A DNA stretch of 64,000 bases from Fusibacter paucivorans (GCF_018390735.1 NZ_JAHBCL010000006.1:89763-153762); one strand, 5' to 3'. Positions 17,857 through 29,194 are shown, counted from the stretch's first letter. Notes: generated by a model not told the origin, from the letters alone. A program made the numbers and translations.

Positions 17857-19521
17857 TTAATCTCCGCTAAGGACAGCGCCGCGGTTGCCGGATGTCACCA
17901 GTTTGGCGTAGCGTTTCAGGTATCCCGTTTTAATTTTCGGCGGTTTAGGTATCCACGTTGCACGCCTTATTGCTAAAACCTCATCGGTCACTTCGATGTT
18001 AATTTCGCAGGCATCAATGTCAATCGCGATGATATCCCCTTCTTCAATTAATGCGATATTGCCGCCAACAGCAGCTTCCGGCGAAACGTGTCCTATTGCG
18101 GCACCTCTTGTCGCGCCACTGAAGCGCCCGTCGGTGATGAGTGTCACGGACTCTCCTAAACCGCGTCCCATAATTGCTGCAGTAGGGTTTAACATTTCAC
18201 GCATTCCCGGACCACCTTTTGGGCCTTCATATCGGATAATTACCACATCACCCGCTACAATTCTGCCTTCGTTAATGGCTGTAATTGCCGCCTCTTCACC
18301 ATCAAAAACCCGCGCAGGTCCCTTGTGTTTCATCATTGCTTCTGAAACGGCCGAGCGTTTGACCACACAGGTATCCGGCGCTAAATTGCCGCTTAATACC
18401 GCGATGCCGCCTTTTGTGCTAAACGGATTCTCAATCGGACGAATTACTTGTGGATCAATAATTTCACACCCTATTATATTGTCTGCAACGGTTTTTCCCG
18501 TACATGTGAGCACATCACCGTTTAGAAGGGTTTGTTTATTCAATTCGTGCATGATTGCATAAACACCTCCGGCTCGGTGAAGGTCTTCTATATAATCATC
18601 ACCCGCCGGTGATAAGTGACAAAGATTCGGCGTGCGTTCACTAATCGTATTTACTTTTGTTAGATCAATCGTCACATCTGCCTCATAGGCAATTGCCGGT
18701 AAATGCAGCAGACTGTTTGTACTGCATCCAAGCGCCATATCAACGATGATGGCATTTTCAAATGCCGCCTCTGTCATAATGTCCTTTGGCTTAATGTCTT
18801 TGCCGATCAGCGTCATAATTTGCATGCCTGTTTGTTTAGCCAACATTAGCCTCTCTGAGTAAATCGCCGGCAACGTGCCATTCCCCTTAAGTGCCATGCC
18901 CAATACCTCAGTCAGACAATTCATGCTGTTTGCCGTAAACATCCCCGAACACGACCCACAAGTCGGACACGTTTTTTCCGCCATTGTTTCCAGTGTTTCT
19001 CGCGATAGCTTTCCTACTTTATAAGCACTCACCGCCTCGGTAATCGTTGTAAACCCAATTTTTTCAGCTTCAAATACGCCTGCCAGCATCGGCCCGCCGC
19101 TGACAAAAATCGACGGTATATTCAGGCGTGCTGCCGCCATCAACAATCCCGGTACATTTTTATCACAGTTTGGCACCATGACCAGCCCATCCAGCATATG
19201 CGCCATGGCCATTGCCTCAGTAGAATCAGCAATGAGTTCTCGCGTTACCAGTGAATAGTGCATGCCCTCGTGCCCCATGGCAATCCCGTCGCAAACGGCA
19301 ATTGCCGGAAAGACAACAGGTGTACCGCCAGCAGCAATCACACCGGCACGAACTGCCTCTGTCATTTTGTCCAGATTCATATGTCCCGGAACAATTTCAT
19401 TGTAGGAATTGACAATGCCGATAATTGGTTTCGCTAATTCGACATCTGTCAGTCCAAGCGCCCGAAGCAAGGCACGTTTCGGTGCATTTGCCGCACCGAG
19501 TTTAATCGCATCACTTCTCAT
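17857..19521 (-). CDS. ilvD: Dihydroxy-acid dehydratase
   Basis: Dehydrates 2,3-dihydroxy acids to 2-keto acids in valine, leucine and isoleucine synthesis. 554 residues, full length. Fe-S and Mg ligands appear in [32 protein letters not shown] and the C-terminal [21 protein letters not shown]. Starts [18 protein letters not shown] after AAGGAGG. Standing alone without other ilv genes nearby, it may be under separate control. Confidence 0.96.
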   Translation of the reverse strand: MRSDAIKLGAANAPKRALLRALGLTDVELAKPIIGIVNSYNEIVPGHMNLDKMTEAVRAGVIAAGGTPVVFPAIAVCDGIAMGHEGMHYSLVTRELIADSTEAMAMAHMLDGLVMVPNCDKNVPGLLMAAARLNIPSIFVSGGPMLAGVFEAEKIGFTTITEAVSAYKVGKLSRETLETMAEKTCPTCGSCSGMFTANSMNCLTEVLGMALKGNGTLPAIYSERLMLAKQTGMQIMTLIGKDIKPKDIMTEAAFENAIIVDMALGCSTNSLLHLPAIAYEADVTIDLTKVNTISERTPNLCHLSPAGDDYIEDLHRAGGVYAIMHELNKQTLLNGDVLTCTGKTVADNIIGCEIIDPQVIRPIENPFSTKGGIAVLSGNLAPDTCVVKRSAVSEAMMKHKGPARVFDGEEAAITAINEGRIVAGDVVIIRYEGPKGGPGMREMLNPTAAIMGRGLGESVTLITDGRFSGATRGAAIGHVSPEAAVGGNIALIEEGDIIAIDIDACEINIEVTDEVLAIRRATWIPKPPKIKTGYLKRYAKLVTSGNRGAVLSGD

Positions 19522-19611
19522 CTTAACCTCCTTATCTTTCTATACCGTCATTATACAGAGGTTTTGTGGTCATTTATTACGGGAATTGAGAACAACTTTA
19601 TGATTGTTGAA

Positions 19612-19650
19612 AATAAAAAAATATTAAGATACGTTGTCATATCTTAATAT
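19612..19650 (-). terminator. Terminator after the giant surface-protein gene
   Basis: ATATTAAGATA pairs perfectly with TATCTTAATAT (11 bp), followed by TTTTTTATTTT on the minus strand. Confidence 0.85.
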
Positions 19651-19679
19651 CTTAATATTTTAAATATTCCTATAAAACA

Positions 19680-22600
19680 CTAATAGACGGGCTGTAATGA
19701 TATCCGATCATAGATATTCCCAGTGATCTCAACGTCATCAATAGACGCCTTCACACTTGACAGCTCTTGACTCGCCGTAAGCTCTGCCTCGTAAGGACTT
19801 CGCTTTCGAATATCTTCCCATGACAGCGTTGAAGGCGCCAGCGGCAGTAAATACGTCCCCTCCCAATTACTCATGGCACTCGCCTCATCATAAGAGACCA
19901 TACTTAGCGCCAATGGAAAGGACACATCGTACCCAACCAGTTCTTCATATTCATAGACGACACCATAAGGGTCTGTATACGTCATTGCCATCAACTCCGG
20001 CGACAGCATCACTGCTACTGTCTCCGGAAGACCTTGAACAGAAGCGTGAAAGGTCACTGTTTCAAGCGACAAAAATCGGTGCGCATTCGGCGTCAAATAA
20101 ATGCCGCGATAATCTGTACGCCCATCCCAGTGATTCCACGCGCCTGTAATCTCAAAATCACTGATATGCAGCGGCTGTACGATAAAAGTTTTGACGTCTT
20201 CATCAGTCGCCGTCCCATCACTGACAACCGCCTTGGCGGTATAGGTTCCTTCCGGTAAGTTATCATACGATTTTTTTATCATTTCATATTGCGTGCCAAG
20301 CCACGCCACGGGGAATGTACTGACATCATAAGTCGTACCGTCTTTTATAACCGTCAGGGTTACGGTGAGCGGCTCATGATCACCATCGTCAAACAGCATG
20401 GCGACGGTTGCCTTCTGCCCTGCATAAAGCGTTTCGGGGGTTACACCAACTGTCACAGAAGGCGGCAGATTGCGTGGTATGACATTAAAGCTGTAGTTGA
20501 CGTAATTCGATGTTGCATAGCCATCCCATGCCGCCACTTGTCCTAGATAACTGCCGATTGGTAAATTCGGGAATGTGAACAGCACATCACTGTATATGCC
20601 GCCAACAGGCGCAACTGTGGTGTTCTGACGACTATATAATACACCTTCCTTGTAAAGCTCTGTCTGAACAAACAGGTTTTGCGGGTCGATGTCCGTTAAA
20701 TGTGTCGTCAGTGTATTGCTGTCGCCATCGAGCACTTCTGGGAATGCAATTTCTGCGGTGATGTATGGCGGTGAATTGACATAGACGGGAAATGTAGCAG
20801 TTGCCGTGGCATTGCCATAGTCATCTGCTGCAAATGCCCTTACAGTGTAAGTCCCCGCACTGAGGTTATTAAGTGTTATCACTTCATCGGTATAAGGCGA
20901 CGTTTTATTGTAGCTAAACGTCCGATAAACGGTGCCGTCTTTGAGAACCGTTACATCGAGTGCCAAATCATCCCCTTCCGCATCATATACACTGACAAAT
21001 GCCGTGTTGGTATCTGTCTCAAAGAGATACAGCGATGCTACATTAACCGCTACAGCTGGTGGTGTATTGGGGATCACGGTAAACACCAGTATTTGCGTCG
21101 CTGTGGCCGCCCCATCATTCACTGTTGCCGTCACCGCGTAATTGCCCGTCTCAAGATTTGGAAGCGTCAGCGTCGTCGTATCGTACGGGTATGACTTCAT
21201 ATACGATTTAGACAGATATACTTCGCCGTCCTTCTTCACTTCAACGCTCAATGACAGATTATCCAAATTCGGATCGCTGACATTGAGATACACAACATTG
21301 TCACGCCCCTGATACAGTGCGGTTGCCGCTAAACTGGCCGATAGTGACGGCGGGTCATTTGCATAGAGAGTGATGTCTTTTCTGACGTAATGCCGTTCAC
21401 CTGTTATGGTACTTACCATTGCGATTTCCATTTGGTACGTTTTATTTTCAAGTCCAACCACATCAGGTATATAGAAGTCCTGCGGCTGCCAGTTCCAATC
21501 GTAGAAATTGCCCGATATTTTTGAATAATCATCCACAACCATCATTGGCACGTTTTCTACAGGAAGACCATTAGATTCAAGAAGCCTTATTTCGAGGCGA
21601 TGTTCTGGTTGAAATCTTCCTGAATCACGCACATTGATGTTATACCACTGCACGTAATTGCCCGGTCGAAATGCCGTCAATGGATTGCCCGCATTGCTTG
21701 ACTGTAAATCCGCTGTAATACTCAGCAGGTAGTGTTGCGGCGGGGGTGTAGCAATGGTTTTCTCTGTCCAGTCACTCCATACCCCTTCAACATCTTTAGC
21801 GCGAAGGCGCATATAAGTGCCGCTAATGCCTGCATACCCAGTGGGTAATATTCCTGGCTGCCAAGGCTCTGAATTAAGTCGATACTGAACCTCAATTTGT
21901 TTGATGCCTCGATCCGGATCACTCTTATGATCGTAATCGTAGGATAAATCTTCAAAAGCTTGGGGATTCCAATTGTAGTAGAAATCTGCCACAGGTTTTC
22001 GGTGCACCAAAACTGTTTGATGCATTTTATCACGCGACCAATAGCGATACTTATCCAGTGCATCGTTCTTCCCAACAGGATTATCACGCACGTAAAAGTC
22101 CATATCATACTTTCCTACTTTATCGAAGATGATTTCATCACCCCGAAATTGTGTATTGTGATACCCTGATACACCCATGCTGTTTTCATAATAATATGGG
22201 TCTGTATGTACGATATCAGCTCTAAAATCATAGCGTGCATCATTTTCATAATCGTGGTAAAGTGAGGCAATTGACAACGGATCACCAACTGTCACCAAGA
22301 TCGTCTCTGCTTCTGCACTGCCCTGATCTTGCAGGTTGATTAACGCATTGCCCAGTTCCGTGTATTGACTCATCCGTAATGCACTGCCGAGTTTATCACT
22401 TTGATTCGTCGTAATAAGCTGCTTTTGTGTTATTAAATTTGCCAGTTGATTGGATTCGTTGGCAGAGATATAAGAAAAGTCATCGCTGCCAAGCAGGACG
22501 TAGTACGTGTTCTCCGATAGCTTTTCAAGCTGATTTTTGGTGTTGGTATAAAAATAGTTCTTCGTCTGAACGTTATATGCCCAAACACCAGCATCAAAGA

Positions 22601-25600
22601 GCTGCCTTAGATAAATATAATTCTGTTCTGCACGTTCTACATAATTAAATTCAATGTACTGATTGTGCGTTCCTGCCCAACTTCCCGTCGAAACGCAAAA
22701 TGTACCCACGTTTGCAGGTGCCAGCATGTGATCGTAGTTCATGTAAAACGGCGCATAATAATCTGTATCACCATTTTTATCTTCTACAGGGTAAGCCGCC
22801 CCCTCATCAATCGTTATATTCATGGTATTCTGTGGTGCGTGATTTACAAATTGACTGCCCTGTACAATATTTGAAGCGTTAATATTATCGTCTTGATAAC
22901 TAACAATCGTATCTTGACCTGTTTTGACATTGTAAGCATGGTAATAACCTTGGAAGTAGTATAAAACACTATCCGGCATATCCTTATAAGCTGCAATCCA
23001 CGGTCTGGACTGGTCATCATAGGTTAGATCAAAATCTTGTACCTTATGCCATTTTATCTGAAAGTCTTTTGTGATTTCGACCAGTGCATACGCTGTAATT
23101 GAATAATCTCTTTTATAGTAAAAGTAGTATTTTTGCATGTAGAAGATTGATGCGTCAGGATTTTGTGTAATCATGTCATTGTATGATGTCACCGCATGCT
23201 CGCTTGCAGGATACGAATAAATGCTCGATGTATAAGCAAGCATATCATTAACGCTATAAACAGGTGAATCACCGTAATTAAAGAAATTAGCAGGGCACCA
23301 ATGGGAAGGTGTAATAACCTGTCCCGTATCTAAGTTAGTAATTTTACAGCCAAGCAAAAATTCTTCAGGGTAATCTCCCACTGTCATATAGACCTTGTTT
23401 GAATATCCCGTCGTATACCCTAGAGGCGCTGAGACGCCATACAGCGAATCGGTACTCAATCCTTGAGACGATACCATTTCGTAACCCACTGGTTGATTGA
23501 CAATTTCAAAACTGTCAATGAAGATGTTCTCTGATTTCAGTTGCGTTGTTAATGAGCCATTGATATAGGCCGTCAGCATTTCAGGGCTAAGGCCACTGTT
23601 CCCCGTTTGAAGCTTCAAATTGATGTGTTTGGGCGCTTTCACCGTTACCGCTGTACTTGGCGGGATGTTGTCCACCTCAACGATATGGTTTTGATTAACA
23701 GAGCCATCGTAGGTACTGTCATATAGATAAACGGCACTGCTTTCCATGCCGGGCATTGGTGTGTAGGTTTCTGCAACAGAAAGTGCTACATAGTATTTGC
23801 CCACACTGGATACGTTAAATGAATAATCCTTGTTTTCTGAACCGTCTGCATTTCTTTTCGGCGCACCCCAATAGGCGATATGTTGCACTTCATCATCAAA
23901 CCGATTATCACCGTCGTGATCGTACCAGTAAGATACTTGAATGGAGCCAATAGCATCACCATCTTTGGATGTACTTTCATTTAATACCGAAATGGTTGCC
24001 GTGTTGCTGTTCGATGGGTCGCGATAGACTTTATTCACTACCGATAAAGCAGCTTCCGGCGGTTCATCCGGTGTAATGGTAATGATTTTACTTGCCTGTC
24101 CTTCATAGCCAAGAGTGTTTTTCAGTGTGACGGACGTGTTAATCGTTCCCGCTGTTGGTACACCAAAATCAAACTTTCGGCTGCCGTCAGGATCGGCAGG
24201 CGAATAGACGCCCGATGCCGCATTAACGGTGCCGCTTGAAACCCACCAATCCGTTTGACTGTCTACAATGGGAAATTTATCGGGGCTGTCCGACTGCATG
24301 CTCGATACGGTAATCTTACGGTATGGTTTGAGCTGTCCTTCGGTATGTATAACGGCATCGACTGTGGGCGGCAGTACCATTGTTGTATCTTCACCATAGC
24401 CACTGTAGCCAAGGGTATCAATGGCAACCCCTGTAAAGGTCTGTTCACCTTCCCTTGTAAATTCATACTGTTTATTCAAATAGCCATCGGTTGGATGTTC
24501 AACGGCTATGTCAGTGCTCCCATCATTTAAGATAAGATAGTCCAGTGCGCCCGTGACGCTGCTCCCACGTACTGTTATCCCCTTTGTATCACCGACCTTT
24601 GCCGTTTTGGGGGCATTGACTTTGACTTCCGGCGGCTTCGGCTCACCCACCACAACGGTCATATCATCACCACTTGCCTCTAGGACGCGGCCGTCTTTCA
24701 GCGTGACATCGACGGTAACGTTCCAAGGCTGTTTAATCTTTTTATCTGGGTTGTCGGCAAAAGGCGCACCATCAATGGTTCGATGAAATGTCACGGTAGG
24801 ATTAATGACACTGGCATATTGACATTCCCCGTCAAGCCACACGGCAATATTCGCTACATTTGCAGTGGTAACTTTATAAAGTGAGATGTCAGCAGTGATG
24901 CTGACATCGACATCACTGCCGCTTGATGTTTTATACCGCGGATTTGCCGTTACAAGACAGCTCGCTGTGGGGACAGCAGGTTCTTCTACGGTAACGATGA
25001 CTTTTCGCGTGAGGTTTCCTGACTTTTTCGGGTCATTTTTAAAAATGGTATCCAGTACGTAACTGCCGCTGATTTCAACTTCTTGTGTGCCTACCACCAG
25101 TTCACTTCTGTTAATGCGCACGGTTCTGTTAACCGTCTTTCTCAGTACAGAAAATGCCGCTTCTGCGCTGTCAATCACACTGCCATCTTTGCTGATACTG
25201 GCTTCAAACTGTTTGACATGCTCTTTTTTCATATATTGATTGTCCGGTACAATGACTGCCGTATACGAGGTATTCACTTCAACAAATTGCTGATCGGATG
25301 CCATTGTAACGGCAATGTCATTGTTTTGAAGATTCAGCGTTAACCATTGATCGACGCGTGCATTTGATGCCATGCCGTCGCCAATCCACGTTTGATAATA
25401 TTTACCGCGCTCCGTTCGCACAGAAAAGTTCGTATACCAACCGCCAGCTGTAAGCAGAAGGGTGCGCTTATAGCTATCTGTGACGCCATCAATGGGATAA
25501 GCATTCAGCGCACCCATTGACCGCGTATTGTTGATCGTTTCAACGGTGTACTGTGTATTGATATCGTTTGGATTTGTATTAATACCATTGCCGCCGATCC

Positions 25601-26120
25601 AGTGTGCGGTCATGTATTCACGTAAGTTTCCGTCTTTAACAACTTGCCACGAAGCAGGTGCACCTTTTACATCGGAATATTCTTCAATCCACTTATTTTT
25701 ATCTGATAACGGCGCATCTGGTGGATAGTAGGCATTAGTGACAACTTCGCCGCTTGCACTATAACCTAAATAACGATAGCCTGTTGTACCCGTCTTTTTA
25801 TCATTATAGATTTCTTCTGCTGAGCTGTTTTCATGGGGATAGCCAACAGGAAGCGAATCGTAGTTAATTATCTTTTCATTGCCGTAGACAACAAGGCCGT
25901 ATTTATCGTAATCGGCTTTGTTGATATATAGCGTTTTGCCTGTGCTGAAATTATCAACTTTAAGTGGCAATGATTGCGCCACTATGAAATCCTCAAATGA
26001 TGCATAGCCGCTATAATTTACCGAATAAGTAAATAATGGCGATTCGTCAGCGGCGGCACTAATGGGGACACTGCTTATAAGCAAGGCAACAATTAAAATC
26101 ATGGATAGATATTTTTTCAT
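19680..26120 (-). CDS. Giant secreted protein with Ig/cadherin-like repeats
   Basis: 2146 residues, the largest gene here; function not recognised. A signal peptide is clear (KKYLSMILIVALLISSVPISAAA). Repeated beta-sandwich modules run through it: Ig-like units around 390-700, a large unique middle, and four related modules of about 95 residues near 1560-1960 sharing the pattern PP-V-V-DGDGD-L-V-V-KDG-Y, LPxGxYTxxAxxxDG-A. No LPXTG or SLH anchor is seen in it. The adjacent upstream SLH gene (gap of 20 bases) probably shares its transcript, so the two may form one cell-surface complex. A role in adhesion or matrix is a guess. Confidence 0.85.
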   Translation of the reverse strand: MKKYLSMILIVALLISSVPISAAADESPLFTYSVNYSGYASFEDFIVAQSLPLKVDNFSTGKTLYINKADYDKYGLVVYGNEKIINYDSLPVGYPHENSSAEEIYNDKKTGTTGYRYLGYSASGEVVTNAYYPPDAPLSDKNKWIEEYSDVKGAPASWQVVKDGNLREYMTAHWIGGNGINTNPNDINTQYTVETINNTRSMGALNAYPIDGVTDSYKRTLLLTAGGWYTNFSVRTERGKYYQTWIGDGMASNARVDQWLTLNLQNNDIAVTMASDQQFVEVNTSYTAVIVPDNQYMKKEHVKQFEASISKDGSVIDSAEAAFSVLRKTVNRTVRINRSELVVGTQEVEISGSYVLDTIFKNDPKKSGNLTRKVIVTVEEPAVPTASCLVTANPRYKTSSGSDVDVSITADISLYKVTTANVANIAVWLDGECQYASVINPTVTFHRTIDGAPFADNPDKKIKQPWNVTVDVTLKDGRVLEASGDDMTVVVGEPKPPEVKVNAPKTAKVGDTKGITVRGSSVTGALDYLILNDGSTDIAVEHPTDGYLNKQYEFTREGEQTFTGVAIDTLGYSGYGEDTTMVLPPTVDAVIHTEGQLKPYRKITVSSMQSDSPDKFPIVDSQTDWWVSSGTVNAASGVYSPADPDGSRKFDFGVPTAGTINTSVTLKNTLGYEGQASKIITITPDEPPEAALSVVNKVYRDPSNSNTATISVLNESTSKDGDAIGSIQVSYWYDHDGDNRFDDEVQHIAYWGAPKRNADGSENKDYSFNVSSVGKYYVALSVAETYTPMPGMESSAVYLYDSTYDGSVNQNHIVEVDNIPPSTAVTVKAPKHINLKLQTGNSGLSPEMLTAYINGSLTTQLKSENIFIDSFEIVNQPVGYEMVSSQGLSTDSLYGVSAPLGYTTGYSNKVYMTVGDYPEEFLLGCKITNLDTGQVITPSHWCPANFFNYGDSPVYSVNDMLAYTSSIYSYPASEHAVTSYNDMITQNPDASIFYMQKYYFYYKRDYSITAYALVEITKDFQIKWHKVQDFDLTYDDQSRPWIAAYKDMPDSVLYYFQGYYHAYNVKTGQDTIVSYQDDNINASNIVQGSQFVNHAPQNTMNITIDEGAAYPVEDKNGDTDYYAPFYMNYDHMLAPANVGTFCVSTGSWAGTHNQYIEFNYVERAEQNYIYLRQLFDAGVWAYNVQTKNYFYTNTKNQLEKLSENTYYVLLGSDDFSYISANESNQLANLITQKQLITTNQSDKLGSALRMSQYTELGNALINLQDQGSAEAETILVTVGDPLSIASLYHDYENDARYDFRADIVHTDPYYYENSMGVSGYHNTQFRGDEIIFDKVGKYDMDFYVRDNPVGKNDALDKYRYWSRDKMHQTVLVHRKPVADFYYNWNPQAFEDLSYDYDHKSDPDRGIKQIEVQYRLNSEPWQPGILPTGYAGISGTYMRLRAKDVEGVWSDWTEKTIATPPPQHYLLSITADLQSSNAGNPLTAFRPGNYVQWYNINVRDSGRFQPEHRLEIRLLESNGLPVENVPMMVVDDYSKISGNFYDWNWQPQDFYIPDVVGLENKTYQMEIAMVSTITGERHYVRKDITLYANDPPSLSASLAATALYQGRDNVVYLNVSDPNLDNLSLSVEVKKDGEVYLSKSYMKSYPYDTTTLTLPNLETGNYAVTATVNDGAATATQILVFTVIPNTPPAVAVNVASLYLFETDTNTAFVSVYDAEGDDLALDVTVLKDGTVYRTFSYNKTSPYTDEVITLNNLSAGTYTVRAFAADDYGNATATATFPVYVNSPPYITAEIAFPEVLDGDSNTLTTHLTDIDPQNLFVQTELYKEGVLYSRQNTTVAPVGGIYSDVLFTFPNLPIGSYLGQVAAWDGYATSNYVNYSFNVIPRNLPPSVTVGVTPETLYAGQKATVAMLFDDGDHEPLTVTLTVIKDGTTYDVSTFPVAWLGTQYEMIKKSYDNLPEGTYTAKAVVSDGTATDEDVKTFIVQPLHISDFEITGAWNHWDGRTDYRGIYLTPNAHRFLSLETVTFHASVQGLPETVAVMLSPELMAMTYTDPYGVVYEYEELVGYDVSFPLALSMVSYDEASAMSNWEGTYLLPLAPSTLSWEDIRKRSPYEAELTASQELSSVKASIDDVEITGNIYDRISLQPVY

Positions 26121-26140
26121 TTAATGACTCCTTAGCGAAT

Positions 26141-27565
26141 CTAATGAATCGTAAAAAAGATGTGCAACGGGGCATCAGATTTTGAAATAAGCGGCACGAC
26201 AACATCAACATTACCAATGGTTTTCACCGCGTCGTAATCAGGATAATTGTTACGTCCAAAATTGACATAGTAATTCGTATGTGTTTGTTGCACGTAATCC
26301 GCAATTTCAGCACCATACACCTCACCAAAAAAGGCCTTAACAGATTCTTTCAAAGGTGTCATATAACGGTCATCATATCCCTGTTTCCAGTATGTTTCTG
26401 TTCTTTCCGTATCATCATCATAAAGCCTATTGATGGTTAGCTCTACCGTGGCACCTTTTTTGGTTTGTGATGCCTTGTATGTTTTGGTATCTAAATAATG
26501 ATCGTGATGTATTACAAATTGGAAGTATGGAAAATTATTATAGTAATCCAGTTTGTTGCCAAGTGCTACTAATATGAATTCTTGTTGGCCACTTACGCCT
26601 TCCAGTGGACTTCTCGTCGTATAAAGACCTGAAAATCTTTCCAATCTCGCCATGTAGTTAAGTAAATTGTTTAATCTGGCTGTGAGATCCGGTGTATACG
26701 TATCTTTTACCACAAGGTCACCGTAACCGCCGCCGCCATCTACAATTGTGAGGACACCATCTTCAAAGGTACTGATGGCATATTCTCTTGATAGGTGTTC
26801 TTCTTGGTATTCAGGCGATTGTGACTGCACCCACTCAAGCCACGACGAATCACCTTCAAGCGGTTTATCTTCTTCTATTGGCGTGCGCAGACTGTCATCT
26901 AGCAGTTTTGAGATCACAACACTGGCTTCGCCCCTTGTGGCATTGCCAAGCGGTTTAAAGGAACCGTCACCGTAGCCTGCGATGAAATTAAGGGCATAGG
27001 CTGTGGTGACTTCTGTTTTATAAGAAGCGGAGACATTGACGAGATCACCAATTTGCTTTTGTGCTTTCGTCACAACGCCATCTGTGATGGCTGTGTCGCC
27101 GCCAATGGCATCATAAGCTTTTACAATAATCGATGCCATTTCTTCTCTGGTAATAGCCGTCTCGTAGTCAGCTGCTGCCGTTGTATAATTTTCAAGCAGA
27201 TTCATTTCGATGGCTTTTTCAATGTAAGGCATGCCCCAGTAGCTCCCAACTGGCGCAGTCGCATCTAGCGTGATCGTCCCCTCACTTTCAAGTGCTTTAA
27301 GCGTTAAAACGATAAATTCAATGCGTTTCAGTGTATTGTCAGGTTTAAAGGTACCGTCACCATACCCTGAGATAATGCCGCGGTCTGTCAGTGACGATAC
27401 ATAGCTGTTTGACCAGTGGGTGGTCATGTCGGAAAAGCCATTGCCATTAACATTAAGACCACTGTTGCTGTCCCCGTTGCCGTTATTCACCGCAAATGCA
27501 AAACCAGAAAGAAATAATACCCCTGCCATTATACCTGTTGTCACTTTGATTTTCAGATTTTTCAT
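26141..27565 (-). CDS. S-layer homology (SLH) domain protein
   Basis: About 474 residues from ATG 27565 (MKNLKIKVTTGIMAGVLFLSGFAFA, a signal peptide), preceded by GAGGGGAG. Three SLH modules occupy about 35-225 (SDMTTHWSNSYVSSLTDRGIISGYGDGTFKP; YWGMPYIEKAIEMNLL; IAGYGDGSFKPLGNATRGEASVVISKLL), which bind cell-wall polymer. The C-terminal half is unrecognised and includes YDDDTERTETYWKQGYDDRYM. Likely in operon with the giant protein gene, for which it could be the wall anchor. Confidence 0.88.
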   Translation of the reverse strand: MKNLKIKVTTGIMAGVLFLSGFAFAVNNGNGDSNSGLNVNGNGFSDMTTHWSNSYVSSLTDRGIISGYGDGTFKPDNTLKRIEFIVLTLKALESEGTITLDATAPVGSYWGMPYIEKAIEMNLLENYTTAAADYETAITREEMASIIVKAYDAIGGDTAITDGVVTKAQKQIGDLVNVSASYKTEVTTAYALNFIAGYGDGSFKPLGNATRGEASVVISKLLDDSLRTPIEEDKPLEGDSSWLEWVQSQSPEYQEEHLSREYAISTFEDGVLTIVDGGGGYGDLVVKDTYTPDLTARLNNLLNYMARLERFSGLYTTRSPLEGVSGQQEFILVALGNKLDYYNNFPYFQFVIHHDHYLDTKTYKASQTKKGATVELTINRLYDDDTERTETYWKQGYDDRYMTPLKESVKAFFGEVYGAEIADYVQQTHTNYYVNFGRNNYPDYDAVKTIGNVDVVVPLISKSDAPLHIFFTIH

Positions 27566-27860
27566 TTTATGTATACTCCCCTCAAATTTAGCGTTTTCAA
27601 TCGTACGCTGCCACATATGCCGCCATAAAGTGTGTTGTCTATCGTTCTAAAAAATACGCATTGCAACGTATTGCAGTTGTTGATATCATGGCGCTGTTTG
27701 ATTATTTATACTATTAAAACTTTTATACATTATTATAACATAAATACAATTATTTCCAAATCCCCAAATGCATTCTTATCTCTCTTTTTTTGCTATGTTT
27801 CTACGCATTATCATCTGAGGAATTGTAGTCGACTTCACACGTAAATGAATCTGTTTCTTT

Positions 27861-27936
27861 TGATCTTGTTTGTCTTATCTTGTCTTATCTGTTCTTGTCT
27901 TATCTAAAATTTTCTTATCTTGTCTTTTCGATTTTG
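27861..27936. repeat. Imperfect TGTCTTATCT tandem repeats upstream of the SLH gene
   Basis: Ten-base units TGTCTTATCT at 27871, 27881 and 27896 with degenerate copies either side. They lie about 300 bases before the SLH gene start and would be purine-rich in its RNA. The remainder of the 27566-28093 gap is AT-rich with no gene I can support, apart from the terminator at 27984. Confidence 0.7.
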
Positions 27937-27983
27937 TCATTTTTACATCGTTCTGGTTATTTAGCATCACAGGGAACGACATA

Positions 27984-28030
27984 AAAATAATGCCCAAATC
28001 AAAGTTTAAATCTTTGATCGGGCATTATTT
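27984..28030 (-). terminator. Terminator of the pyrimidine-catabolism operon
   Basis: AATAATGCCC and ATCAAAG pair with CTTTGAT and GGGCATTATT (about 17 bp with a small bulge); the minus strand continues TTTTTATG. Confidence 0.85.
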
Positions 28031-28093
28031 GATCACTTCTTTTATACTTTATTAACTATTTTTATTCAATGTCTTGGTTAATGATCGTCTCAA

Positions 28094-29173
28094 TTATTTC
28101 GTTGCTTCTTCGAAGTATTTGCTGGTAATCGTCGTATCGTCAAGTACCGCAGGCTCTGTCAGCAAGCCGTATTTGTAAGCGAGGTCTGCCGTTTGTTGGA
28201 TGGCATCCATATCGATGTAGCCGATTTTTGCAGGGTCAAAACCTTCTGGTGTAACAAGTTTTGCGATTTCTTTTGCCATGTAGACTTGGTGCTCAAGCGA
28301 AACACTTTGGTCAGCATCATAAACGACTTGACCTGCCGCTTCAGGATCTGCACATGCATCTTGCCATCCTTTGATAGAGGCTCTTAAGAATCTGACGAAG
28401 AGGTCTTCGTTTTCCGCAATCCATTCATCAGTAACGAATAGACAGTCTTCAAGCATTGCAACGCCTTCATCATTCATATCAAGGACGTTTAAGTCTGCAT
28501 CCGAAAGACCTGATTCGAGCAATAAGCCGTATTCATTGTAAGTCATGGCAGAAGCTGCATCAATTTCGTCATTGAGTATTTGGTTCATGGTAAAGTCTTG
28601 TTGTACGAGTTCGAGATCTTTTTCTCTGTCGATGCCGTTTGCTTCGAGAAGTGCATAAATTTCATACTCATTGCCGCCGAACCAAGAGCCAACTTTTTTG
28701 CCGACTAAGTCTTCCGGTGATGTAATGCCTGTTTCTGCTTTAGAGACGAGAAGCATTGCGCTCTTTTGGAATACTTGTGCCACTTCTTTGAGTTCCCATC
28801 CTTGTGACTGGTACTTCAGCAAGCTCGATACCCAAGTGACACCGACATCGGCAACGCCGTTGTAAACTTGCTGTTCAGGGATGATATCACTACCGCCCGG
28901 CAAGATTTCAATATCAATGCCTTCATCTTCATAGTAACCTTTGGAAGCCGCCATATAGTACCCCATAAATTGTGACTGAGGCAGCCATTTGAGCTGAATC
29001 GTCATTTTGTCCATTTCTTTTGGCGTGTCCGTGGATGTTGACGATTCGGTTGTTGTTTCTGATGCAGAAGCGCTTTCTGTCGATGCAGGCGCACTCGAGC
29101 TGCACGCTGACATCAGGAGTGATACCATAAGCAGCATCACTAACACAAGTTTTAAATTTCTCTTTTTAAACAT
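28094..29173 (-). CDS. ABC importer substrate-binding lipoprotein (NMT1/SsuA-like)
   Basis: 359 residues. Lipoprotein signal with lipobox cysteine 24 (LLMSACSS), a Ser/Thr-rich linker, then an NMT1-like domain: TIQLKWLPQSQFMGYYMAASKGYYEDEGIDIEI, GVADVGVTWVSS, VGKKVGSWFGGNEYE. This group binds pyrimidine-like compounds (thiamine precursor, riboflavin) as well as sulfonates and nitrates. Here it ends an operon for pyrimidine breakdown, so a pyrimidine, hydantoin or related ring is the likely ligand. That is inferred from context. Confidence 0.88.
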   Translation of the reverse strand: MFKKRNLKLVLVMLLMVSLLMSACSSSAPASTESASASETTTESSTSTDTPKEMDKMTIQLKWLPQSQFMGYYMAASKGYYEDEGIDIEILPGGSDIIPEQQVYNGVADVGVTWVSSLLKYQSQGWELKEVAQVFQKSAMLLVSKAETGITSPEDLVGKKVGSWFGGNEYEIYALLEANGIDREKDLELVQQDFTMNQILNDEIDAASAMTYNEYGLLLESGLSDADLNVLDMNDEGVAMLEDCLFVTDEWIAENEDLFVRFLRASIKGWQDACADPEAAGQVVYDADQSVSLEHQVYMAKEIAKLVTPEGFDPAKIGYIDMDAIQQTADLAYKYGLLTEPAVLDDTTITSKYFEEATK

Positions 29174-29194
29174 TTAAATTCCTCCCTTATTTTT

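Noticed and set aside
17996..18562. 188-residue plus-strand ORF opposite ilvD
   Set aside because: It lies wholly antisense to a full-length, conserved ilvD gene and has no ribosome site or recognisable motif.
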